DNA from: CADCWK01 sp965218235
GTDB lineage: Bacteria; Chloroflexota; Chloroflexia; Thermomicrobiales; UBA6265
NCBI GenBank assembly: GCA_965218235.1
Contig: OZ244595.1
Location: forward strand, 1,116,001-1,180,000
Reading direction: 5' to 3'
Length of the DNA stretch: 64,000 nt
The translations under genes and the position numbers were made by a program. A model generated the notes under the pieces. The model did no database searches. It was not told the origin of the DNA and worked only from the letters and a program-made list of their open reading frames with translations. How positions within the stretch are numbered: position 1 is the stretch's first letter; every line of letters begins with the position of its first letter. Shown one piece after another: positions 43,637-52,578 of the stretch.

Positions 43637-43995
43637 GACTGGCTCCCTCGTTTGTTCATCAGGTCAAGGATCTCTTTCCACTCATCGTCCGTGAAATGCC
43701 GACCACTGAGCGATCGGTACAGGCCAGCTACGTGCCCCTCAGGGCGATTCAACAGGTCCTGCTCGAAGTCCTGTGGGAGCTTGTTCGCCAAGAGAATTAG
43801 ATCCTCGGCTGTCTCCGCAAAGACCTCGGCGATCCGGCGAATCACTGCTTCGGTTGGTGCTGGAGCCATGTCGTTCTCAATCTTGGACAAATAGGTGAAA
43901 TCGATGCCTATCTGTTCCGCAAGCTGACGCTGAGTCAGACGGCGCTCCTTCCGGAGCTGTCGGATGCGGGTTCCGAAGCTGCTGCGGGTGTCCAT
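43633..43995 (-). CDS. XRE-family repressor (ImmR-like)
   Basis: A 120-residue protein with a Cro/C1 HTH at residues 8-62 (IRQLRKERRLTQRQLAEQIG, IDFTYLSKIENDMAPAPTEA). ATG 43995 is preferred over an upstream in-frame start because it matches the usual family start. Repeats that look like operators lie 16-38 bases upstream. It is coupled to the ImmA/IrrE gene. Confidence 0.88.
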   Translation of the reverse strand: MDTRSSFGTRIRQLRKERRLTQRQLAEQIGIDFTYLSKIENDMAPAPTEAVIRRIAEVFAETAEDLILLANKLPQDFEQDLLNRPEGHVAGLYRSLSGRHFTDDEWKEILDLMNKRGSQS

Positions 43996-44010
43996 AAGCC
44001 TTACCGTACC

Positions 44011-44033
44011 GCATGTTGGCATGTTGCGCAACA
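44011..44033. promoter_or_regulatory. Candidate operator of the XRE-ImmA pair
   Basis: GCATGTTG is repeated directly (44011-44018, 44019-44026) and merges into the 12-base palindrome TGTTGCGCAACA (44022-44033). The position just before the XRE start suits autoregulation. Confidence 0.5.
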
Positions 44034-44160
44034 ATTCAACAGCGGGTAAGGTAGGACGGTTAGCCTGGAACCCGCACGGGCTGTCATGACAACAAGAGGG
44101 GCTTGTTCGTCGACGGACGGGCCCCCAAGACTCGAGTTTCAGACCAGAGAGGTACAACCA

Positions 44161-44522
44161 TGTTGACCCGAACCATGACGGCGCTTATCTTCCTCGCCCT
44201 TGTCGCCCTCTCACCCCTCACTGCCTTGGCATCTCCGGATGGGGGTGACCCCGAAGGCGGCAGCTATCCAATCGCCGCGTATCTCTGCGACTCCGACCCG
44301 GGCAACTGGAGCCCGTACTCCGCCCGGCCGACCGGCGGCGGCTGCGAACCGCTGGAGGGTGTGGCGTTCAGCGCGGCGCTGGAGAGCGATGGAGTCGAGC
44401 TCGACACCTGCACGACCGACGAAGACGGAACCTGCGCGGTCGACGTGCCGGGCGAGATGCGTGAGGGCGCCGGACGTGAGCCACGGGCGACTGCTTTCGC
44501 TTCGCAAGCTGGCGACGCTTGA
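44161..44522 (+). CDS. Secreted protein, C-terminally truncated
   Basis: A 120-residue frame. The signal peptide is MLTRTMTALIFLALVALSPL, cleaved after ALA. It continues with a Cys-containing domain (AAYLCDSDPGNW, GGCEPLEGVAF, ELDTCTTDEDGTCAVDVPGE) related to the N-terminal domain of the secreted protein at 22062. After residue 97 the sequence changes abruptly to unrelated text, and the DNA there carries another fragment in a second frame (LRKLATLEAQVAELERS). The gene is probably a deletion fusion. Confidence 0.6.
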
Positions 44523-44672
44523 GGCGCAGGTGGCCGAGCTGGAGCGCAGCGTCGGGCCTGGGGAGGAGGCGGCATGAGTCCGGGGACGGGGTAGGAACTC
44601 GGGCGACGCCTCGACGGCGTCGCTGCACACGTCCCGGCTGCCTGCTCGGCGTGCCAGGGGTGGGCGACGTGG

Positions 44673-45113
44673 GTGACGGGCGATCGCGACCCGAAGCCGC
44701 CTGAGGCCGCGGCGGTCCACTTCCACAACAACATTGGCCTGACGACCCTCACCGACAACGGCCCCACCGGGATTTCCGTCCGCTACAACGGCGGCTTCAA
44801 CCCCGACGTCTTCTTCGCCCAGGGCAACGTCGCCGGGGCTACCACCTTTAGCCCGGTAAACGGCTCGACGATCACCCCTATGCTCATGGGCAACGTCACT
44901 GCCACGATCACTATTGGCAAGGTAGTGAACGATACCTTCACACTAACGTTCACCCAGGACGCCACGGGCTCTCGGACCATGACTTGAACAGCCAAATTCA
45001 AGAAGATCGGCGGCACTGTGACCCTCTCGACCGCGGGGAACGCCGTCGACGTCGTCACCATGCGATGGTATGGCTCAAACTGGCGCCAAACCAGTCGAAG
45101 CAGCTCCCTCAGC
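44673..45113 (+). pseudogene. Phage-structural protein relic with in-frame TGA
   Basis: Beta-rich sequence NNIGLTTLTDNGPTGISVRY, TFTLTFTQDATGSRTMT, then TGA (44985-44987), then TAKFKKIGGTVTLSTAGNAV and MRWYGSNWRQ in the same frame. Trp is expected at the TGA from the flow of the domain. This resembles phage tail or surface proteins, like the relic at 37181. No start is clear. 45114-45266 hold nothing else. Confidence 0.55.
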
Positions 45114-45266
45114 TGATCCTGCCTCATACCGCCCAAACTCAAACGTTTGGCTCCTAGGCAAAGCTTGCTCCGGCACCCGTACCCGAGTACCATGACCCCT
45201 AGCAGCCGAACATCCGTGCTAGATATGTACTCGGGCGCGGCCGGCTCGGCGCGAGGGGTGAATACG

Positions 45267-46019
45267 GTGAGTAGCGACTGGTCACTAGCGCAGCTGTTGG
45301 ACACGCTGCACCGGGACATCGAGCAGCGACTAGACAACGCCCGCAAGTCGTTTGGCCACACCGTGGTCAAAGGCGACTCCAGCGAGAACGTGTGGTTGTC
45401 CCTGCTCCGCACGTACTTGCCGAAGCGATACGAGGCCGTCAGGGCCCATGTCGTCGACAGCAAGGGCGCCTTCAGCCAGCAGATCGACATCGTCGTCATC
45501 GACCGTCAGTACTCGCCGTTCATCTTCTCCTACGAGGAGCAGCTGGTCGTGCCCGCTGAGAGCGTCTACGCCGTCTTCGAGGCCAAGCAGACGGCCAACG
45601 CCGAGAACATCGACAACGCCTCCGTCAAGGCCGAGTCGGTCCGAAAGCTCCACCGCACCAGCCTGCCCGTCCCCAATATCTACGGGAAGGCCGATCCCAA
45701 GCCGCTCTTACCCATCATTGCCGGCTTTCTGGCGTTCGAGAGCGACTGGAACCCCGCCTTCGGCGACACGCTCGTCTCCCACCTGACCACCGACGATCCC
45801 AACCGCCAGCTCGACCTCGGCTGCGTCGCCGCGCACGGCATTTTCAGCCGCGACATCGAGGGCGAGTACACCCTCACCACCGAGAGCAAACCGGCGACCG
45901 CGTTCCTGTTCGAGCTGATCTCCCGCCTCCAGGCCAAGGCCACGGTGCCCATGATCGACGTCATGGCGTACGCCGAGTGGCTCAGCCCCGACCAAAAGCC
46001 CGTCATCGCCGTCAGCTAG
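45267..46019 (+). CDS. DUF6602 nuclease-like protein, candidate CBASS effector
   Basis: About 250 residues from GTG 45267, chosen because GAGGGGTG precedes it; longer in-frame starts exist. The core QIDIVVIDRQYSPFIF... ESVYAVFEAKQ gives the D...E-x-K arrangement of restriction-endonuclease-like folds, as in DUF6602 proteins. It ends 16 bases before the CD-NTase gene on the same strand, the place normally held by the effector in CBASS operons. The nuclease role and effector role are inferred from motif and position. Confidence 0.7.
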   Translation: MSSDWSLAQLLDTLHRDIEQRLDNARKSFGHTVVKGDSSENVWLSLLRTYLPKRYEAVRAHVVDSKGAFSQQIDIVVIDRQYSPFIFSYEEQLVVPAESVYAVFEAKQTANAENIDNASVKAESVRKLHRTSLPVPNIYGKADPKPLLPIIAGFLAFESDWNPAFGDTLVSHLTTDDPNRQLDLGCVAAHGIFSRDIEGEYTLTTESKPATAFLFELISRLQAKATVPMIDVMAYAEWLSPDQKPVIAVS

Positions 46020-46035
46020 CCGAGGGAGGCAGCCC

Positions 46036-47148
46036 ATGACGCACGTCCCGTCCTACTTCTCGGATTTCCTCACCGATATCCGGCCCGACGACGTCCAACT
46101 TGGCGAGTATCAAGAGGGCCACAAGACCCTCCGGGAGCGTCTCCACGAGGACGCGGAGATCTCCAAGATCCTGGTCTCGGACTTCCTCCAGGGGAGCTAC
46201 CGCCGCTGGACCGCTATCAGGCCCGAGGGCGGCTAGAAGTCCGACGTCGACATCGTGGTGGTGACAACCATCCCCGACGGGTCGGACACGGGCGAGGTGC
46301 GCGCCAAGTTCGAGCGGTTCCTCAACCGGTACGACGACTACCGGGGCAACCTCGAGCGCAAGACCCACTCGATCGGCATCGCGCTCGATAAGGTAGAGCT
46401 CGATCTGGTCGTAACGTCGGCCCCTAGCCAGGCGGTGCAGGATGCGCTGGCGGAGGAAGCGCGGCGGACCGGTGAGGTCATCACCAAGTCCGTTGCCACG
46501 TCACCACTGGAGCTTGGTTCGCCGACGGACTTGTGGGTGTTCCGCGATGCTTCCACCGGGGAGTGGAAGACCGAGCCCCTGCGGATCCCCAACTTCGACG
46601 ACGGATCGTGGGGCGCCACCGACCCGCTGACCCAGATCGCCTGGACCACCCAGCACAACGCCGACTGCGGCGGTCACTACGTCAACGTGGTCAAGGCCCT
46701 CAAGTGGTGGCGCCGGACCAAGTGCCCGAAGCCGAGGCACCCGAAGGGCTACCCGGTCGAGCACGTCATCGGCGACTACTGCCCGAGCGGCATCTCGTCG
46801 GTGGCCGAGGGCGTGGTCAAGACGCTCGAAGGGATCCGGGACTGCCCCATCGTGGCCCGCCACCTCATCCTCGGCACCACCCCGTTCCTCCCCGACCGCG
46901 GCATCCGAGAGCACAACGTCTGGAAGCGGATCGCGTTCGCCGACTTCTCCACGTTTATGACGCAGGTGACGGACGCGGCCACCATCGCCCGGGAGGCGTT
47001 TGACCTGGAGGACACGGTCTCAAGCGCCTTGCGCTGGTACGACCTCTTCGGCGACCCGTTCCGCAATCCCGAGGATGACGGCGGAGACAAGGGCGACTTC
47101 ACGCCACGGAAGTCCCGGACCGACATCACCCCTGCCAGGTTCGGGTGA
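46036..47148 (+). pseudogene. CBASS CD-NTase (cyclic-oligonucleotide synthase) with in-frame amber codon
   Basis: A 370-codon frame. The GS motif FLQGSYRRWTAIRPEGG is followed by TAG (46234-46236) and then KSDVDIVVVT with the metal-binding D-x-D, and third Asp in VELDLVVT. These are the CD-NTase signatures; the TAG falls between them, so no active enzyme is made unless it is suppressed or is a base error. The C-terminus is ITPARFG with terminal Gly, as expected for a CD-NTase that Cap2 joins to targets. ATG 46036 has GGGAGG upstream. It overlaps Cap2 by GTGA. Confidence 0.88.
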
Positions 47149-48965
47149 GCAACCACCGACCCTCCGAGGAGTTGCGCGCCGGCCGTCGGGCAATCGATGG
47201 CTTGTGTGGCGTCGAGATCCTGGAGGATTGGCGCTGGTTTGAAGGCTTCGAACGGTGGGGACTGCGACTGCGGCTGACCATCGACCCCGGTGATCCTGAG
47301 CGTGTGCCTGCCTCCACCGACTGGGAGTTCCTCGTCGACAAGGAGTACCCGCTCGGCGACGTCACCGTCGCCCCGGCCGATGAGGGGGGAATCGAGCAGA
47401 CCTACCACCACCAGCGCTGCAACGGCGAGAACGGTCCGGGAATCCCTTGGCGGCGCGGGCACATCTGCGTCGAGACCGGTGTTCGGGGTCTCGACCGCTA
47501 CGTCCACAACGAGGAGCCCTGGACCGCTCCACGTCGCCTGAAGTGGTTTGTCCAACGCACGCGGGCCTGGCTCGAAGCCGCGGCGGGCGATGACCTCATG
47601 CGAGCCGGCGACCCCTTCGAGCTGCCCGATTTCCCCCTGACCCCGAAGACCGACCCCACCGTGGCGTTTCGCGAGGACGCGGCCTCCTACGCATCCTGGG
47701 AGGCGCTCTCCAACCGATCCGGCTTCTTCGAGTACCCCGATTCGCTGGCTATCCCGGCAGCGGTACTGGTCCAACGGTTCCTCAGTCAGGGCAACCGGGT
47801 GCTGGTCGACGCCCCGTGGGGTCGTCATTACAGAGTCGATCGACCGGTCAAACTAGGTCCGTGGGTGCGGCTACCCCAGATACCCGTCCTGGAGCCGTGG
47901 CAGGCACCGATCACCTGGGGACAGCTGGAGGCGGCCTGTGCCGGTGTTGGCATCGACTTCATGGCCCTCATGGAGCCACTCAGCCACCAGTTCCGGGAGC
48001 GAGCTCGCGACCGTCAGCCGCACATCGGGCTGGTTGGGTTCCCCATCCCCGAGACGACCGGACAGGCACCGGTGCAGATGCATTGGCAGGCGTTCGTGCT
48101 CCCCGTGCTGGCGTCGGGCAACGAACATCCGAAGGGCTTCCGACCCACACCGCGGAACCAGTGGTTGCTCGACCGTCGGACGGCCCTCGCCCCGGACAGT
48201 CCGATCGAGTGGCTCAAGACGGCCAACTGGGGTCCGGATGAGATATCCGCCCGGGGACGGCTGCCGCAGGAAGTGCGGGAGAAGTCGGTGGCGATCATGG
48301 GAGCCGGCGCCCTTGGGTCGGCCGTAGCCGAGTTGCTAGCCCGAGCGGGCGTTGGCGAACTGTTCATCGTCGACGGCGACACGCTCGAGATGGGCAACTT
48401 GGTCCGACACTCGCTGACCATGAACGATCTGGGCAAGAGCAAGGCCGAGGCGGTCGCCAACCGACTCGTCCGTTTCTCGCCGAACATCGACGTGGCCTAC
48501 GCGAAGGAGGACTTCGTCGGCGGCACTACGAGCGACCTGGAGCGACTGCACCGAGCTGAGGTGATAGTCGACACCAGCGCGTCGGACGAGGTCATTGCGG
48601 GCCTCGCGTCAGTCGAATGGCCTGAACCGAAGCTGGTGATCTCCGTGTCGTTGAGCCTCGCGGCCAATCGGCTGTACGTCTTCTCATACCGCACGACGCG
48701 CTTCTCTGCCCACGCTTTTCACCAATGGAACGACCCGTTGCTGGTCCGTGGCGCCGATGAGGCGCCCAGAGACGCGATGCCGCACGGGCATAAGGGGTGC
48801 TGGCACCCGGTTTTCCGCGCCCGCGCCGACGACGTCTGGTTGCTCGCGGCAGCGGCGGTGAAGGAGATTGAGGAGATCGTTCGCCGTAACGCGGTCGGTC
48901 CCCAGTGCTGCGTCTTCGAGAAGTTGGAGTCGGAGGACGGGTTCGGTGGCCTCCGAAGACTCTGA
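47145..48965 (+). CDS. cap2: Cap2: E2-E1 fusion of type II CBASS
   Basis: A 606-residue protein. The E2-like N-terminal domain has its catalytic Cys108 in RRGHICVET. A linker follows, then an E1-like adenylation domain with GAGALG at 386-391, FIVDGDTLEMGNLVRH, the helix NDLGKSKAEAVANRL and catalytic Cys552 in HKGCWHPVFRA. Cap2 activates the C-terminal Gly of the CD-NTase and attaches it to target molecules, which primes cyclase activity. Both catalytic Cys are intact. Start GTG 47145 overlaps the CD-NTase stop. Confidence 0.93.
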   Translation: MSNHRPSEELRAGRRAIDGLCGVEILEDWRWFEGFERWGLRLRLTIDPGDPERVPASTDWEFLVDKEYPLGDVTVAPADEGGIEQTYHHQRCNGENGPGIPWRRGHICVETGVRGLDRYVHNEEPWTAPRRLKWFVQRTRAWLEAAAGDDLMRAGDPFELPDFPLTPKTDPTVAFREDAASYASWEALSNRSGFFEYPDSLAIPAAVLVQRFLSQGNRVLVDAPWGRHYRVDRPVKLGPWVRLPQIPVLEPWQAPITWGQLEAACAGVGIDFMALMEPLSHQFRERARDRQPHIGLVGFPIPETTGQAPVQMHWQAFVLPVLASGNEHPKGFRPTPRNQWLLDRRTALAPDSPIEWLKTANWGPDEISARGRLPQEVREKSVAIMGAGALGSAVAELLARAGVGELFIVDGDTLEMGNLVRHSLTMNDLGKSKAEAVANRLVRFSPNIDVAYAKEDFVGGTTSDLERLHRAEVIVDTSASDEVIAGLASVEWPEPKLVISVSLSLAANRLYVFSYRTTRFSAHAFHQWNDPLLVRGADEAPRDAMPHGHKGCWHPVFRARADDVWLLAAAAVKEIEEIVRRNAVGPQCCVFEKLESEDGFGGLRRL

Positions 48966-49500
48966 GGTCTCCTGCACCCCACACCGCCTACGGTCGCTGG
49001 ACGGTCGCCTCGGCATGGATCTGCCACCCGGCCAACTGGACCGGATGCTCGAACTTTGTCGAAGCGCCGGCGGGGTCGAGACCGGCGGGATCCTCGTTGG
49101 TCACTACTCCGGTAACCACGCAGTTGCCATCGTCACCGATGTCTCCAATGCTCCCGGTGATTCGACTCACTCCCGGACGAGATTTAGACGAGGCGTGCGC
49201 GGTCTCCAGCAGTGGATCAACCGCCTATGGCGGCAGAGCCAAGGTTTCTACCTCGGCGAGTGGCACTTCCACCCTTTCGCGTCTCCGCAGCCCAGCCCCT
49301 GCGATCTGGAACAGATCGAAGAGATCGCCGGCGCGCCGGTCTACAGCTGCCCGGAGCCGCTCCTCGTCATCATCGGCGGAGACCCGCGTGAGGCGTGGGG
49401 TTACCGGGTGTTCGTCTTCGTAGGCGAGAAAGGTCTCATAGAGCTGATGCCTCTCGACGCAGGAACAACGGAGGAGGATTGGGGCCCTTCGAAAAGATGA
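48946..49500 (+). CDS. cap3: Cap3: JAB-type isopeptidase of type II CBASS
   Basis: A 184-residue JAMM protease. Seen: Glu in GVETGGILVGHYS and H-x-H-x7-S-x2-D in GEWHFHPFASPQPSPCDLEQ. It removes the CD-NTase from its conjugates and so reverses Cap2. GTG 48946 is chosen as start; it overlaps the end of cap2 by 20 bases. All metal-binding residues are intact, unlike the damaged cyclase gene. Confidence 0.9.
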   Translation: MASEDSEVSCTPHRLRSLDGRLGMDLPPGQLDRMLELCRSAGGVETGGILVGHYSGNHAVAIVTDVSNAPGDSTHSRTRFRRGVRGLQQWINRLWRQSQGFYLGEWHFHPFASPQPSPCDLEQIEEIAGAPVYSCPEPLLVIIGGDPREAWGYRVFVFVGEKGLIELMPLDAGTTEEDWGPSKR

Positions 49501-49648
49501 GGATCACAACGGAAGGCTGACAGATTGTTCCCGTCGGGAGGCGAGGACGGTCACTGCTCATTCGTTTTCGGATCGACCACCTCCGGTCAGGTGGGAGGGG
49601 CGTCACCTTCATACCAAACGGTCCCGAGCCACTAGGAGAGTTTGCCCG

Positions 49649-50063
49649 TGGAGATCCGGACGCCGATCTACGGGTCGATCGCTCCGTGGGAAGCCAACGT
49701 CCGCATCATGGCGAACATCGTGGGTGGGATGGGTAGGCGCGGTACCCTTCCGTCCGGGCAGACCGCAGCGGCGCACCTCGTCCGCGACCCCGAGCGGGAT
49801 GTCTCCTTGGCCAGGGTGGTCAAGTACGTGCCGGTGGAGCTCTCGTGGGTCTTCGCCGGGCTGGTCGCCCTCGCCTCCGCCCCGAACAGGCTGGACGGGG
49901 CCAAGCGCCTCCGGCCGGCCTTCGACGTGACCCTCCCCCGCTCCACCTCACCCGGGCGCCGACGCCAGTGGAGGCAATTTTCGTCCTGGGCGTCCTGCTG
50001 ACGCCCTGTCTCTTCTCCATCTACAGCCGGTCGCTGGCTGAGGAGGTCCACCCCGCACCCTAG
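49649..50063 (+). pseudogene. Small membrane protein at end of CBASS operon, frameshifted
   Basis: The first frame from GTG 49649 reads VEIRTPIYGSIAPWEANVRI and VKYVPVELSWVFAGLVALAS. A second frame from about 49930 continues VEAIFVLGVLLTPCLFSIYS and ends at the TAG of the CTAG in which IS5 inserted. Two to three hydrophobic segments suggest a membrane protein, possibly a membrane effector or accessory. The frame change may be decay or error. 49501-49648 hold only a short CCACCT/AGGTGG hairpin. Confidence 0.45.
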
Positions 50064-50915
50064 AGCCTGTTATGGATTTGGTAGGCTTGGGGGATGGAAA
50101 CCGCATCCCGCAAACCGTATCCCTCCGATGTCTCTGACGACGAATGGGCATTCGTCGCCCCCTACCTGGTCCTGATGCGCCCCGACGCGCCGCAGCGCCA
50201 CCACGATCTGCGCGAGGTCTACAACGCATTGCGCTGGATGGTGCGGACCGGCGCCCAGTGGCGCGCCCTGCCCCACGACCTGCCGCCCTGGGAAGCGGTC
50301 TACCAGCAGAGCCAGCGCTGGATCCGGGCCGGTCGCTTCGCCGACATGGTCCACGATCTGCGGGTCCTGTTGCGCTGGACCGCCGGGCGGGCCGACCACC
50401 CGACGGCGGTGATCCTCGACAGCCGCACGCTGCAGAGCAGCCCGGAGAGCGGGGCTCGCGGGAGTTGGGACGGGGCCAAGAAGCGCAAAGGCAGCAAGAC
50501 CCATGTCGCCGTCGACACCCTCGGCAACCTGCTAGCCCTGCTGGTCACGCCGGCCAAGACCAACGACCGCGCACCGGTCGCCGAGCTGACGGCGGCGGTC
50601 CAGGCGGAAACGGGCCACACGGTCGAGGTCGCGTTCGTCGATGACGGCTACACGGGCCCGAAGCCGGCCGAGGCCGCCCGCGAGCAGGGCATCGACCTGG
50701 TGGTCGTCACGCTGACCGAGGCCAAGCGCGGTTTCGTCCTGCTGCCGCGGCGATGGGTGGTAGAGCGTAGCTTCGGCTGGGCGGCGCGGTTCCGCCGGCT
50801 GGCGCGGGACTACGAACGGTTGCCGGAAACGGTCGCCGGCCTGCATTTCATCGCCTTTGCCTGCCTGATGGCCCACCAACTCGTTATCTCCATCGCCCAA
50901 AGTCCATAACAGCCT
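50064..50915 (+). mobile_element. IS5-family insertion sequence, complete, second type
   Basis: 852 bases flanked by CTAG (50060-50063 and 50916-50919). Inverted ends AGCCTGTTATGGATTT and AAGTCCATAACAGCCT. It is closer to the broken element at 30342 than to the one at 38442. It separates the frameshifted membrane-protein gene from the gene at 50920. Confidence 0.95.
50094..50909 (+). CDS. IS5-family transposase, intact, second type
   Basis: A 271-residue DDE transposase (METASRKPYPSDVSDDEWAF to VISIAQSP) with DSRTLQSSPE, DDGYTGPKP and RRWVVERSFGWAARFRRLAR. The length equals that of the other intact copy, with roughly 65 percent of residues alike. Likely active. Confidence 0.95.
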   Translation: METASRKPYPSDVSDDEWAFVAPYLVLMRPDAPQRHHDLREVYNALRWMVRTGAQWRALPHDLPPWEAVYQQSQRWIRAGRFADMVHDLRVLLRWTAGRADHPTAVILDSRTLQSSPESGARGSWDGAKKRKGSKTHVAVDTLGNLLALLVTPAKTNDRAPVAELTAAVQAETGHTVEVAFVDDGYTGPKPAEAAREQGIDLVVVTLTEAKRGFVLLPRRWVVERSFGWAARFRRLARDYERLPETVAGLHFIAFACLMAHQLVISIAQSP

Positions 50916-50919
50916 CTAG

Positions 50920-51330
50920 TACTACGCGCTGGTGCCCGTCGCCTACACGGTCAGGGCGATGGCCATCATCGACGAGGTCCGAAAGACGCGCGACCGCAGC
51001 GACAACACGGCGGAGCTCTTCCTGGCGCTCGACGCCCTGCTGATCCCGGCGGTGGATGAGGTGCTCAGCCATTTCTTCGGGCCGGACAAAGAGGAGGACG
51101 CGTCGGGTGATGGGGGGAAGACGCGGGCCTGTCCGGGTTCACGGTCCTCTCGTCGGACGAGCTCTCGTACGCGCTACGGGCGTTCCTGCGCCAGGAACAG
51201 AAGAGCATTCGCGAGGCCACGACGGACGCAACGGTGATGGAGGCGCCCTCGAGCAACGGGGCCATCTCACCGGCTCCTGGCACCCCGGCGGCGACCGGCC
51301 AGCCGCCTGGCGACCATCCGCAGCAGTGAC
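50920..51330 (+). pseudogene. Gene remnant behind IS5, frameshifted in a G run
   Basis: Starts without an initiation codon at the IS flank with YYALVPVAYTVRAMAIIDEV and continues LFLALDALLIPAVDEVLSHF. It shifts frame in GGGGGG near 51115 and ends GFTVLSSDELSYALRAFLRQ, then a Pro/Ala tail to TGA. Joined, it is about 137 residues with a first hydrophobic segment. It may be the rest of a membrane protein whose start was lost. The family is not recognised. 51331-51632 hold no convincing gene. Confidence 0.45.
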
Positions 51331-51632
51331 CTAGCGACCGCGGGTATCGGGCACCTGTCCTTGGACCGATCCGATGTCGACCAGGACGGTGGCCTGTCGA
51401 CGCGGCGCCTTGATGGCCTGGTCCGCACAATCGGTAGGGCGAGGTATAGGATTTCGACGAGGTAGGATTCGGGCGTGCGTGGACGGTACATTCCACCCCG
51501 CGCCAGTGAGGCACGGTTCTGATCATCGTGATCATCCGCCTTCCGCTCCGACGCCGCGACGGTGGCAGAGTCCAGCGCCTTGGTCGTCCTCGGTCGATAC
51601 GGGTCCGCATCGGGGCGCTGTTTCCTCCCAGA

Positions 51633-52253
51633 CTACCTGAAGAGCACCGCCTGCCAGTCCGCCGCTTGGAGGCAGGTGGCGATCGTTGAGGCGGGGCCGA
51701 CGGTGATGGTCGTCCCGTCCTCGCCCTTCAGTTGGACCTCGTACCGGCGCTCGAACAGCGGGCCGAAGTCGAGAACCCGGACCTCGACCCGGCGGTCCCC
51801 AAAGTGGCCGACGTAGACGGGAACATCGTGGACCGCGTCGGCTCCGGCCGCCACCAGTACCTCCGCGACTTGCTCCCTTATTGTCTTCTCCATCATCCAC
51901 TGTTCTCCCGGCGTTGTGCTCGGTCCCACGGCCATCTCGGTCACATCCGACTCTTCCGTCTCGGCGATGGCACCGCCCTCGTCGATCTGGCTGGCCAAAT
52001 GGTTGTTCATGTCCTGTTCGGCCAGTTCGTTCCCGATGACGTCCGGTCCCTGAAGGATCAGTCGTCCGTAGGTCCCGGTGTCGACGCGCTCGATCCACTC
52101 GGCGGTCTCCGTGAGGTCCCATTCCCTGGCAAGATGGAGAACCACCGGTCGGTCCAGCATGTTCGTCAGTCCCGAGGTCCTTATGAGCTCGAGGCCGTCG
52201 AAGACTTTTTTGGTGATCTGTATTCGCTGGCTACGTTCCGGTTGACTTTCCAT
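51633..52253 (-). CDS. DUF5049-like domain protein, variant B
   Basis: A 206-residue protein. Residues 8-75 (IQITKKVFDGLELIRTSGLT, NMLDRPVVLHLARE, DTGTYGRLILQGPDVI) closely match variant A at 29113, also in DNA. The C-terminal half differs: an acidic linker, then a compact beta-rich domain (DVPVYVGHFGDRRVEVRVLD, FERRYEVQLKGEDGTTITVG). Function unknown. ATG 52253 is shared with variant A in relative place. Confidence 0.6.
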   Translation of the reverse strand: MESQPERSQRIQITKKVFDGLELIRTSGLTNMLDRPVVLHLAREWDLTETAEWIERVDTGTYGRLILQGPDVIGNELAEQDMNNHLASQIDEGGAIAETEESDVTEMAVGPSTTPGEQWMMEKTIREQVAEVLVAAGADAVHDVPVYVGHFGDRRVEVRVLDFGPLFERRYEVQLKGEDGTTITVGPASTIATCLQAADWQAVLFR

Positions 52254-52578
52254 TTATGCTCGTTTCGATCTATACGATGAAGAGACATAATATTCATCAT
52301 CATTATACACGAAATTGGAGAAACATACTCATACATGGTCGATGTTGACATATACCTTTAAGTATACTTCCCAATCGTCTAGACAATTGCCTGGCTGGTA
52401 GTTGAAGTATTTCCACCGTCGCGATGGTCTCACCGCAGCGCAAGCTCTTCATTACGCTCACGACTCCATGGGTCGCTAACTGGTCGCACATCGCATGTCT
52501 CACTCCAAAGTCTCATTTAAGGGCTGAACCTTCGACACTTCTCGATGCGCATGACGCCGTCAGAATTCCCCAATACGT
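52254..52578. other. AT-rich intergenic region
   Basis: 325 bases between the DUF5049-like gene and the restriction gene. The first 130 bases are AT-rich and may hold the promoter of the DUF5049-like gene. No gene or repeat recognised. Confidence 0.5.

Noticed and set aside
17419..44987. TGA recoded as Trp (alternative genetic code)
   Set aside because: TGA ends many intact genes here (for example MT-A70, the Ubl, SnoaL-like and Cap3 genes), so it is a normal stop; only two degenerate genes show it internally.
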